44,217 bases of DNA from CAYPHA01 sp964410215. GTDB lineage: Bacteria; Calditrichota; Calditrichia; Calditrichales; CAYPHA01. Both the position numbers and the translations under genes were made by a program. The DNA is taken from the NCBI GenBank assembly GCA_964410215.1, contig CAYPHA010000037.1, positions 1 to 44,217 of the forward strand. The letters are read 5' to 3'. Below the pieces are notes generated by a model that was not told the origin of the DNA, did no database searches, and saw nothing but the letters and a program-made list of their open reading frames with translations. Each line of letters starts with the position of its first letter. The stretch's first letter is position 1. Shown one piece after another: positions 35,644 to 43,248 of this stretch.

Positions 35644-36711
35644 TTAAAACATGTAACCGGCCCCGATATTCAGTTGTTTCGTTTGACTATCGTCGAACTG
35701 ATGCGTTAGTATGCCGTAATCGATCTTGAAGGCGATCTGATCGATGGGTTTAACGGATACACCGACCATCCATTTCGAATAATGATGCTCTTTTTCGCTG
35801 TCTCCACCGGTCTGGGTATCGTTTGCCGTGTTGTAATCCGTCCAATGGAACCAGGGAATAACTTCTGTTGACCAATCTGTCAGTGCAGCTACGTTGTAAC
35901 CGATTTCAAAATAGTAACCCAGAGCGTTTTTAATCGCATAGTCATCAAAGGTGATCTGACCGATTTCAAAGCTGCCGATGATATTGTTGAACGTAGCCCG
36001 GCCATGGAATTCCAGCAAACTCAGGGCAACAGGATCGGCATCGGCCCGGACGGCCTTGTTCCTGGAATACGAGAAACCCAATGAAGCAAATGATATTCCA
36101 TGATAATCTACGCGAAGTGCCGTAAGCGGATGGTCGGCATCGGACTTGTAACCTTTCATACGGCCTCCGCGAATACCGGAACCCGCACTGAAACCGTCGG
36201 CATTGAGCCCTTCCATTACGGTCAGGTTGTAAGAAAATGAGCGGTAGGAACCGTAAAAACTGATCCCATTGCCGAACCAGGTTGTGGGGATAATGACATT
36301 AGAATAAACCGGTCGTTCCACGCTGAAAAATGTGGGCGGTTCATGTGTGAGATTCAGGATACCGACGGGAGCGAGAACAACACCGGCGCGAAAACCAAAA
36401 TAGGATAAAGGATGAAAATCGATATGTGCCTGCTCCAGTTCAACTTCACCCTGGCCGTTTTTTACATAGTTATGTTCGAGTTCTACCTCGGCGTTAAAGG
36501 ACCATACCGGCGTCCAGTCATAACCATAAAAGAGGACGAATCTATGAAAATCAAGTGTTCTCTTTGGTGCCGTCAGATCGGCGTTGTAATGCAGCTCGCC
36601 GTAACCGCCGATGCTTGTCCCGGACTCAAAGAATGCATCCTGAGCCGATACGGATAATGAAAGAATAAGTAAAATGCTGCTAACGGTAAATAAGAGAATT
36701 GTGTGCCTCAT
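35644..36711 (-). CDS. Outer-membrane porin-like beta-barrel protein
   Basis: The 355-residue product has a signal peptide (LLFTVSSILLILSLSVSAQD) and a barrel of alternating hydrophobic strands, for example GGYGELHYNADL, FGFRAGVVLAPVGIL and the end LNIGAGYMF, with the C-terminal Phe needed for outer-membrane insertion. The segment DFHRFVLFYGYDWTPVWSFNAEVELEH resembles porins of the phosphate/anion or DcaP-like group in shape, but I cannot assign a substrate. A GGGGG site lies near the ATG. It is upstream of the FMN-binding gene in one operon. Confidence 0.82.
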   Translation of the reverse strand: MRHTILLFTVSSILLILSLSVSAQDAFFESGTSIGGYGELHYNADLTAPKRTLDFHRFVLFYGYDWTPVWSFNAEVELEHNYVKNGQGEVELEQAHIDFHPLSYFGFRAGVVLAPVGILNLTHEPPTFFSVERPVYSNVIIPTTWFGNGISFYGSYRSFSYNLTVMEGLNADGFSAGSGIRGGRMKGYKSDADHPLTALRVDYHGISFASLGFSYSRNKAVRADADPVALSLLEFHGRATFNNIIGSFEIGQITFDDYAIKNALGYYFEIGYNVAALTDWSTEVIPWFHWTDYNTANDTQTGGDSEKEHHYSKWMVGVSVKPIDQIAFKIDYGILTHQFDDSQTKQLNIGAGYMF

Positions 36712-36908
36712 GCATCCCCCTATGTAATGGTAAAATAGAAATCATTAATTCCTGTATCGTTTAGTTGTGTGAAATAAGATAGTTTAAATAAGGCCGGAAA
36801 TCATTCGCAGGAAATGGGGATTTTAACAAAAAATGTATCGCCTGATGAGGGGATATTCAAAGGGCTGGTGAAGGCGTATAAACGATTGCGTACTATTTCA
36901 GCATACAT

Positions 36909-37508
36909 CTATTCAGGGGAATCCAGATAATCATTGACATCGATGATGTCGTTAATGACACCGTAAATGGTCAGGCCGGCAAGGGATTTAATACCAAGTT
37001 TTGCGGAAATATTTTTCCGGTGTGTGATGACCGTGTGAATGCTGATAAACAGTTCGTCTGCAATCTGTTTGTTGGAATAGCCCCTGATCAACTGCTTCAG
37101 AACCTCATGCTCCCGATCGGTTAACTTTTCAGACTGGTTTTTCTTTTTAGCAGGCCGGTGCAGTGCTTTTTTTACCATGCCCGTAATAGTGTCCAGACTA
37201 TCTGAAATATAAAGTACATCCTCAAAAAGGAAACGATCGTCTCTGGGGAAAGACTGGGTAATAATGCCGATCAGGGGTGCCTCAGGAATACGTTCAAATA
37301 GATCTTTACGTAAGCGCAGGTTTTCAATGAATGAGGCATTGATGAATATCAGGGATACGGTATGGTTTTCACTGAGGGTCCGTAGTTCATCAGGATGGGA
37401 ATGGAGAAGGATATCGAATCCGGGAAAACTGTTTTTGATTATCCGGCTCAGACCATTTCTGATAATTTCTGAAGATTCTATGATCAGAATTTTATTCTTA
37501 TCCAACAT
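36909..37508 (-). CDS. LuxR-family regulator with degenerate receiver domain
   Basis: The protein has 199 residues from the ATG at 37508. The first 125 fold like a response-regulator receiver (KILIIESSEIIRNGL...), but the acidic pair at the first strand is not intact and the phospho-acceptor Asp is Asn (LIFINASF), so normal phosphorylation is unlikely. The C-terminal half is a complete LuxR/GerE helix-turn-helix: LTDREHEVLKQLIRGYSNKQ with IADELFISIHTVITHRKNI. The start overlaps the stop of the hemerythrin gene as TGATG, implying translational coupling. It probably binds DNA in response to its partner's signal. Confidence 0.88.
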   Translation of the reverse strand: MLDKNKILIIESSEIIRNGLSRIIKNSFPGFDILLHSHPDELRTLSENHTVSLIFINASFIENLRLRKDLFERIPEAPLIGIITQSFPRDDRFLFEDVLYISDSLDTITGMVKKALHRPAKKKNQSEKLTDREHEVLKQLIRGYSNKQIADELFISIHTVITHRKNISAKLGIKSLAGLTIYGVINDIIDVNDYLDSPE

Positions 37509-38203
37509 CAACTCGTTTTTTGTTCCACTTCCAGCCGTTGGACAATCGGAATCAGCAATTTGTTTTCAATGAAATCGTGAATATTAATATCATGCTCCAG
37601 CGCATATAGCTCAAACAGCATCTGCCGCCTGACAACGGAATCATAATCCGGCGGTATATGTTTGATAAGCAGGTTTTTAAGATCAATCAGTTTATCCTCT
37701 ATATTGGAATGCTGTTTTTTAAATTCGTCTATGTGATACGATCCGGGGTGTTTCCTGTTTTGTAAAAGTGTTTCTACATAGGGAAAAACGACGGTATTTT
37801 CATAATTGATATGTTCAAATACTTCATCCGCATAATCCAGAATGAATTTTTTTATAAGTCTGGAATATTTATCGTCCGCTGATTTCTCCATTTTTTCTTC
37901 GATAATCATTTTCAATTTTGGGATCTTTTCATCCAGAAAGTACCGGTGCGATGTCTTCAAAAAACCGAGTATCTGTAAAGCCTCGGTATCACCAAAAGCA
38001 GCGTGGTTCAGAACAACGTCGTCTTTGCAGCAGAAGAGGTTGACAAACGTGAGAAACAGGTGCTCATTGATACGATATTCTTCACAGATTTCTTTAATGG
38101 TTTGATCGCCAAAGCCCAGAGGGATGTTAAAATGTTCCAGCACCAGTAATATCATGGGATTATACTGTGCAATGTCGAACATTTTTAATTGTGCATGTAT
38201 CAT
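37508..38203 (-). CDS. Hemerythrin-domain (RIC/ScdA-like) protein
   Basis: The 231-residue protein is all-helical. An N-terminal part (FDIAQYNPMILLVLEHFNIP LGFGD, split here) resembles the DUF542/ScdA region that precedes hemerythrin in iron-sulfur repair proteins, and the rest has the di-iron ligands His, His-Glu, His and His-Asp: TSHRYFLDEK, HINYENTVVFPY, QHSNIED, HDINIHDFIEN. Such sites bind O2, NO or peroxide. Downstream coupling to a LuxR regulator suggests a sensor. AGGAG lies 6 bases before the ATG. The ScdA-type Cys pair is not in the usual place (CC in LFCCKDD). Confidence 0.85.
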   Translation of the reverse strand: MIHAQLKMFDIAQYNPMILLVLEHFNIPLGFGDQTIKEICEEYRINEHLFLTFVNLFCCKDDVVLNHAAFGDTEALQILGFLKTSHRYFLDEKIPKLKMIIEEKMEKSADDKYSRLIKKFILDYADEVFEHINYENTVVFPYVETLLQNRKHPGSYHIDEFKKQHSNIEDKLIDLKNLLIKHIPPDYDSVVRRQMLFELYALEHDINIHDFIENKLLIPIVQRLEVEQKTS

Positions 38204-38528
38204 TGAATGCTCCTGCCGGGTGTTTATCTGTATAAAATTGAATGATCAACAGCCTTTTACAAGATTTTGTCATACGATCTTACAGGTATATATCGTTTCC
38301 AGTGGCTGTTTAATTTCCAGTTTTATGAAATAATTGAAGCAGCTTAACGGTTATGTTTATAAAAGGTCAGCTTATATCCTTATCCTTCAGAATTATGCCC
38401 CTGTGGTTATGAGCTTAATTATAATTCCACGTACATCCAGAAATGTTTCAAAAAAAGTGAAAACGGTTGTAAGGAAAAAATAACTCACGCGTCTAATGAA
38501 CTAAACCAACCAAATAAAGGAGGATAGA
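38204..38528. other. Divergent intergenic region before the KCG-repeat gene
   Basis: This 325-base AT-rich stretch must contain promoters for the hemerythrin/LuxR operon and for the KCG-repeat gene. I found no ORF, strong hairpin or clear operator. AGGAGG sits 5 bases before the ATG at 38529. Confidence 0.5.
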
Positions 38529-38993
38529 ATGAAGCGAATGTTTAATTCCAGACTGTTTGTCTTAGTGCTTGCGGCAGTTGCCTTTGGCGCTCTGACAGGT
38601 TTTCAGGTTAACGGAACCTCGGCTAATCATGCTGAAGGTATCGCAATGGCGGGGCAGGCAGGTGATATCACCTCGAACGCAAAATGCGGAGAGGGTAAAT
38701 CGGATGCAAAGAAGTCATCTGAGGAAAGTGCCAAGCCTGCTGACGGTAAAGCAACCGGGGAAAAAGCCGCTCAAAAAGATGCTAAATGTGGTGACGGCAA
38801 ATGCGGTGACGGTAAAGCAGTCGAGAAAAAAGCTGCAGAGAAAGATGCTAAATGCGGCGATGGCAAGTGTGGTGACGGCAAAGCTGTTGATAAGAAAGCG
38901 GCTGCCAAAGAGGCTAAGTGCGGCGACGGTAAAGCTGCCGAAAAAAAATCCGATAAAAAGGAAGCCAAATGCGGCGCCGGAAAATGCGGTTGA
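38529..38993 (+). CDS. Secreted Cys/Lys/Gly-rich repeat peptide, HvfA/bufferin-like RiPP precursor candidate
   Basis: The 154-residue product has a signal peptide (LFVLVLAAVAFGALTGF, about 1-30) and a low-complexity mature part in Lys, Ala, Gly, Asp and Cys. All eight Cys (53, 87, 92, 109, 114, 131, 148, 153) sit in KCG units: five AKCG, with DGKCG twice and a final AGKCG. This resembles the EGKCG repeats of HvfA, where a DUF692 (MNIO) enzyme converts Cys and neighbours to oxazolone-thioamide groups that bind copper. No DUF692 or DUF2063 gene is in the window, so modification is inference; a simple metal-binding thiol protein is the alternative. Strong ribosome site and terminator suggest high expression. 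Confidence 0.7.
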   Translation: MKRMFNSRLFVLVLAAVAFGALTGFQVNGTSANHAEGIAMAGQAGDITSNAKCGEGKSDAKKSSEESAKPADGKATGEKAAQKDAKCGDGKCGDGKAVEKKAAEKDAKCGDGKCGDGKAVDKKAAAKEAKCGDGKAAEKKSDKKEAKCGAGKCG

Positions 38994-39016
38994 TCCGTCT
39001 GAGCGTATGAATGGGG

Positions 39017-39041
39017 GGGGCAGTATTTCTGCCCCTTTTTT
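39017..39041 (+). terminator. Rho-independent terminator of the KCG-repeat gene
   Basis: GGGGCAG, loop TATTT, CTGCCCC, then six T. It begins 24 bases after the stop. Confidence 0.92.
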
Positions 39042-39157
39042 AATTTATGAGGTAAAACGTTTTAACAGATGATTCTCTCCTGAACGGTTTCTTGTTTCTT
39101 ACTGCATCGAAAATAAAATTTTTTGTCTGATCTGACATTGTTTAACTTGTATAGCAT

Positions 39158-39757
39158 ATGGAAAAAAAAGAAGAGCCTAAAAAAGAACGCCTTTTCCGGG
39201 ATTTTCTGGGCGGAAAAATAAACAGGCGCACGTTTTTAATTACCGTTTCGGCTTTTGCCGGTGGATATGGCCTGAGTAAACTATTGCCGGAATTGCTGCA
39301 GATGATTGGGGATACCGGTCCTTTGACCAGTGACCAGGAACAAATCCTTCAGGCCGTTCAGAGACATCTTTTCCCGGCAACGGAAAACGCACCGGGAGCG
39401 GATGACATCCATGCCCTGTATTATCTGAAACTGGTTCTGATCGATCCGGCACTGGATCCCCGTGATCAGGAATTTATTGTTACCGGGGTTACCTGGCTGG
39501 AAGAAGAATGTCAGAAGACTCTTTCATCCACATTTACTGAACTTGAATCAGGTCCTAAAGAAGACATGCTGAGACAGATTGAAAAAGAAAACTGGGGCGA
39601 ACGCTGGCTATCCCATTTGTTGAAATACATTTTTGAAGCCCTGCTTACCGACCCGATCTATGGCGGGAATCCTGAAGGAATCGGCTGGGAATGGTTGACG
39701 CATAAGCCGGGCTTACCGCGTCCGGCAGCGGATAACCGTTACGGGGGGATGGCATGA
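39158..39757 (+). CDS. Gluconate 2-dehydrogenase subunit 3 family protein, Tat-exported
   Basis: The 199-residue protein carries a twin-arginine signal (KINRRTFLITVSAFAGG) and the subunit 3 pattern: LTSDQEQILQAVQRHLFPAT, the DDIHALYYLKLVL region, and the C-terminal DPIYGGNPEGIGWEWLTHKPG that is diagnostic. In such dehydrogenases this small subunit carries the FAD subunit through the Tat system. Its stop overlaps the start of the GMC gene by ATGA, so the two are translationally coupled. No cytochrome c subunit follows. Confidence 0.9.
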   Translation: MEKKEEPKKERLFRDFLGGKINRRTFLITVSAFAGGYGLSKLLPELLQMIGDTGPLTSDQEQILQAVQRHLFPATENAPGADDIHALYYLKLVLIDPALDPRDQEFIVTGVTWLEEECQKTLSSTFTELESGPKEDMLRQIEKENWGERWLSHLLKYIFEALLTDPIYGGNPEGIGWEWLTHKPGLPRPAADNRYGGMA

Positions 39758-41433
39758 AAGAATACGATGTATGTGTCATCGGCAGCGGCGCCGGCGCCGG
39801 GCCGATTGCCTACGCGCTTTCCCTTGCCGATTATTCCGTCGTTGTCCTCGAGAAAGGCAAATGGTACCGGGAGGCGGATTTCAGTAAGGATGAATTGAAA
39901 AACACCTTGCGCGAGGCGTATTCGCCCAATCTGAAAGATGAATATCATGTGATCGAAGCACCGGACGGTACCGGCGGTTTTGAGGCTAACTCAACCTATG
40001 ATACCGGTCGCAGTTACTGGAACGGAACGCTGGTCGGCGGCTCCTCCAATTTCATGAGCGGATACTTTCACCGGCTCCGGCCTGAGGATTTCCGGTTGTT
40101 ATCCGAATTCGGCCCCATCGAAGGTGCCAATATTGCGGACTGGCCGATCACCTATGATGATCTCGAACCCTACTATACAAAAGTTGAGCATGTGGTCGGT
40201 GTTTCCGGTTCCGCCGAGCCGCACCCGTTTTCGGCTCCGCGCTCGGAAGATGATTTTCCATACCCGCCCACCATGGAACATCCGCTTAGCGCCTGGATCG
40301 ACCAGGCATGCGCAAAACTGGGTTACCGGTCCTCAAAAATGGCCAGGGCTATTTTACCGCGACGTGAGGGGGAACGGAATGGTTGTTACTATTCCAATTA
40401 CTGCGGCAGTTATGGCTGTACCTCCGGCGCAAAAGGAGATTCACGCGCTGCTTTGCTGGACAAGGCGGTAAAAAGCGGTAACTGCACGATTATACCGGAA
40501 GCGATGGTTTACCGGCTCGAATCGGATCAAAAAGGGCGGGTCATCGCGGCACACTATTATGATAAAGAGGGCAGGTCCCGGCGGGTTACAGCCCGGATTT
40601 TCAATGTCGCCGCCATGGCCATAGAAACGTCCCGGTTGCTGCTTTTATCAAAGAGCGGGAAATTCCCGAACGGGCTGGCTAATAACAATGGTCAGGTGGG
40701 GAAAAATCTGATTTTTTCGGCAGGTGGGTCGGGAATGGGTTTTCTGCCCTATTCGCATTACAGCGATTCTGAAATCGAACAGATGAAGGTGCGCGGCCTG
40801 TTTGTGAATCGCTCGCTGGAAGACTGGTATTTTCTGGAAAACGACGTGTTCGGCAGACCGATGAAGGGTGGGCTGATCGATTTTATGTTTCGTCATGCCA
40901 ATCCCGTAGCACGGGCAAACAGTGAAAAATGGGGGGCTAATGGGTTGTTATGGGGTGCGCCCCTGAAAAAGCGTCTGGAGACAGTATTCAAAGAAGGCCG
41001 TTTTATCCGTTTTGAAATATTCAATGACTGGCTGCCGACGGATAATTGTTTCGTTTCACTGGATGAGAAAGCAAAAGACAAATGGGGCAATCCGGTGGCA
41101 AAAATTCGTACAGGATACCACCCGCATGATCTGGAAGTGGGCCGGTACCTGGCTCAAAAAGCGGAGGACGTTCTAAAGGCGCTCAATGTGGTGGAAATAT
41201 ATTCCCATGTTTCCGGTTCACCCCCGCCGAATCTCGTTGCGGGCGGCTGCCGGTTTGGAGATGATCCGGAAACCTCGGTATTGAATAAACACTGCCGGGC
41301 ACATGACGTTGATAATTTGTATGTTTCCGATGGCAGTTTCATGCCGACCGGTGGGAGTGTGACCTATACCTGGACGATTTATGCCAATGCTTTCCGTGTA
41401 GCCGACCGGATGAAGCAGGATTTGGAATCATAA
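39754..41433 (+). CDS. GMC-family FAD oxidoreductase (gluconate/sugar dehydrogenase large subunit-like)
   Basis: The 559-residue protein has the N-terminal FAD Rossmann motif VCVIGSGAGAGPIAYALSLA with VVLEKG, the GMC substrate cap, and the C-terminal FAD motif NLYVSDGSFMPTGGSVTY. It should oxidise a sugar or alcohol. It lacks its own signal and probably leaves with the Tat-signal partner upstream. The usual catalytic His in HxxGG(T)CRMG appears replaced (LVAGGCRFGDDP), and the second His/Asn position is also not obvious, so its chemistry may differ from gluconate dehydrogenase. Several Cys cluster in NGCYYSNYCGSYGC, seen in this subfamily. Confidence 0.88.
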   Translation: MKEYDVCVIGSGAGAGPIAYALSLADYSVVVLEKGKWYREADFSKDELKNTLREAYSPNLKDEYHVIEAPDGTGGFEANSTYDTGRSYWNGTLVGGSSNFMSGYFHRLRPEDFRLLSEFGPIEGANIADWPITYDDLEPYYTKVEHVVGVSGSAEPHPFSAPRSEDDFPYPPTMEHPLSAWIDQACAKLGYRSSKMARAILPRREGERNGCYYSNYCGSYGCTSGAKGDSRAALLDKAVKSGNCTIIPEAMVYRLESDQKGRVIAAHYYDKEGRSRRVTARIFNVAAMAIETSRLLLLSKSGKFPNGLANNNGQVGKNLIFSAGGSGMGFLPYSHYSDSEIEQMKVRGLFVNRSLEDWYFLENDVFGRPMKGGLIDFMFRHANPVARANSEKWGANGLLWGAPLKKRLETVFKEGRFIRFEIFNDWLPTDNCFVSLDEKAKDKWGNPVAKIRTGYHPHDLEVGRYLAQKAEDVLKALNVVEIYSHVSGSPPPNLVAGGCRFGDDPETSVLNKHCRAHDVDNLYVSDGSFMPTGGSVTYTWTIYANAFRVADRMKQDLES

Positions 41434-41507
41434 TTGTTTTTTTATTAAGTTCACAGGAAATAATACGTTTGTAATGAAAAATTCCGGTTAAACCGGTTTC
41501 TGAAGAA

Positions 41508-42089
41508 ATGCTTATGAATAGTCCCGAAGAATGGGTTGATCGTTATGGTGATTACCTTTTCCAATATGCCCTGCTGCGATTGGGGAACGATGCGCAACTT
41601 GCCGAAGACCTGGTGCAGGAAACGTTTCTATCCGCTTTGAAAACCGGGTCGAAACACGAAGGGAAAAGCAGCGAACGCACCTGGCTGGTCACGATCCTGA
41701 AAAACAAAATCATCGATCACTATCGCCGTGACAGAAAAAAACTGTTTGAGCAGAGTGATTTTCAGAATGAGGCGTTTAAAGAAGAAGGGCCGGAGGCCGG
41801 TACCTGGAAGCAGGAATATGCACCGCAGGAATGGGGTGATATCCCGGACCACGCCTTTGAGCAGAAAGAATTTCTGGCCGTACTAAGGGCGTGCCTGTCC
41901 GGACTACCGCAAAACCTGGCATCCGTTTTTACCATGCGTGAACTGGATGGGCAGGAAACGGATACAATTTGTAAGGAACTGGGGATCACTTCGTCTAATG
42001 TATGGGTAATGCTGCATCGTGCCCGCACCGCGCTGCGTAAATGCCTTGAATTAAACTGGATCAAAGAAATAAATCTGGGTACGCTTTAA
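41508..42089 (+). CDS. ECF-type RNA polymerase sigma factor
   Basis: The 193-residue protein has sigma region 2 (DYLFQYALLRLGNDAQLAED then LVQETFLSAL, with SSERTWLVTILKNKIIDHYRR) and region 4 (LPQNLASVFTMRELDGQETD, ITSSNVWVMLHRARTALRK). The SERTWL segment and the length match my memory of the TIGR02943 group. It directs transcription of a stress regulon, possibly including its neighbours. The next gene begins immediately after its stop and encodes a zinc-finger anti-sigma-like protein. Start could be the ATG at 41508 or 41514. Confidence 0.92.
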   Translation: MLMNSPEEWVDRYGDYLFQYALLRLGNDAQLAEDLVQETFLSALKTGSKHEGKSSERTWLVTILKNKIIDHYRRDRKKLFEQSDFQNEAFKEEGPEAGTWKQEYAPQEWGDIPDHAFEQKEFLAVLRACLSGLPQNLASVFTMRELDGQETDTICKELGITSSNVWVMLHRARTALRKCLELNWIKEINLGTL

Positions 42090-42395
42090 ATGGTTCGTTT
42101 GCCGAAATTTTTGATAAAGCTGATGATGCCGGTCATGTCCAGACTGACACCGACCTGCGAAGTTGTTTCACAGAAGGTATCGGAATCCATGGATCATCCG
42201 TTAGCGCTGTCGGATCGCATCCGTGTTCGTCTGCATCTGATGGGTTGTGAGCTATGCGCCCGGTATGAAAAGCAACTGCTGGCCATACGGCGGATGCTGG
42301 AATTGCATGCGGATGAAATAAGCGTATCGCCGGACGTTAAATTGTCTGACGATGCACGCCGGCGGATGAAACAGGAACTCACCCGTAATCAATAA
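42090..42395 (+). CDS. zf-HC2-type anti-sigma factor-like protein
   Basis: The 101-residue protein has a Cys at TPTCEVV and the His-x3-Cys-x2-Cys signature in RLHLMGCELCARYEK, the ZAS zinc-finger of anti-sigma factors. No transmembrane helix follows, so it is a soluble, cytoplasmic regulator that would release the sigma factor on thiol oxidation or metal loss. It is encoded directly against the sigma gene with no gap. Confidence 0.88.
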   Translation: MVRLPKFLIKLMMPVMSRLTPTCEVVSQKVSESMDHPLALSDRIRVRLHLMGCELCARYEKQLLAIRRMLELHADEISVSPDVKLSDDARRRMKQELTRNQ

Positions 42396-42592
42396 TCCGG
42401 AACAACGCATACTATTTTCAACACCCCCATCCCAACTATAAGGTGCGCATCAATCCGCAGGTACTGATGGCGGCTGCCAGGGCCTATTTGACTGAAAAAT
42501 AAATTTGCTTAAATTGAACCGCTATTCTGCGGATGGCTCTGGTTGTCATTCGCCCTTAAATCACGATTCATGAATATCAGGAGTTTACCCTA

Positions 42593-43129
42593 ATGGCCTT
42601 TATCGGATATATCCCAAATGATCAGATACCATCGGAGGACCGTATTCCGGATACCGATAACATTCTGCGCATTCACAGTGTTCACAGCAAAACAATGCCT
42701 CTGCATTACAACCTGTTCAAGGAACTGATGTATTCGAAAGGTCCGCTTACCCGCGCCCAGAGGGAGCTGATTGCCGTAACCGTATCCGCGATCAACGGCT
42801 GCCATTACTGAATAGAGCATCACGGGGCGTCGCTCCGTAAGGTTCTGCAGCAGCAGAAATGGGCAGCGGACAAAATCGACGGTTTCCTGCAGCAAATAAC
42901 CCATCAATATAAAAACGCAGCCCTCAATGAACCGGACCGGGTGATGCTGGAATATGTTGAAAAGCTGACGCTTCACCCCGGGGACGTAACCGCCGCCGAT
43001 GTTGAACCGCTGCACAAAGCGGGATTTGACGACCGGGCCATCCATGATATTTGTGTTGTCGCTGCCTATTTCAATTTTGTCAACCGCATTGCCGACGGAC
43101 TGGGCGTGGAGCTGGAGGAGCGGTTTTAA
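42593..43129 (+). CDS. AhpD-like peroxidase-related selenoprotein (in-frame UGA = Sec73)
   Basis: The frame is 178 residues if the TGA at 42809-42811 is read as selenocysteine. It is an AhpD/carboxymuconolactone-decarboxylase-fold protein of the 'uncharacterised peroxidase-related' type (about 177 residues), with ELIAVTVSAINGC (Cys70), HY, then UGA and IEHHGASLRKVL. The family motif is C-x-x-C-x-x-H-H, so UGA replaces exactly the resolving/attacking Cys. The downstream part (DRVMLEYVEKLTLHP, FDDRAIHDICVVAAYFNFVN) completes the fold. AGGAG at 42579-42583 precedes the ATG. A hairpin 10 bases after the UGA fits a bacterial SECIS. A plain nonsense mutation is the alternative but unlikely. Confidence 0.85.
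42822..42838 (+). promoter_or_regulatory. Putative bacterial SECIS hairpin
   Basis: ACGGGGC (42822-42828), loop GTC, GCTCCGT (42832-42838): seven pairs including one G-U. The loop begins 17 bases after the UGA and its first two bases are G and U, the features recognised by SelB in known bacterial SECIS elements. Confidence 0.75.
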
Positions 43130-43219
43130 TTACCGTGCACGCCGCGGAATAGGAAAGGTTCAGCGGATCAGGCCTTCCTGTATTCGCCAATAATTTTGAC
43201 TAAATACGGGGGGCACTTC

Positions 43220-43238
43220 ATTGCCAAAAAGAGGCAAT
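43220..43238. repeat. Small inverted repeat between the selenoprotein and integrase genes
   Basis: ATTGCC and GGCAAT form a 6-bp stem with a 7-base A-rich loop. No T-run follows, so it is not a confident terminator. Confidence 0.3.
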
Positions 43239-43248
43239 ATGTCCGGAA

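Noticed and set aside
38771..38968. Minus-strand repeat-rich frame opposite the KCG-repeat gene
   Set aside because: It is an artefact of the repeats; the plus-strand gene has a signal peptide, a strong ribosome site and a terminator.
42809..42811. UGA read as Trp or Gly by a changed genetic code
   Set aside because: TGA is a normal stop for other genes in the window (for example at 21213-21215 and 38991-38993), and the site aligns with an active-site Cys.
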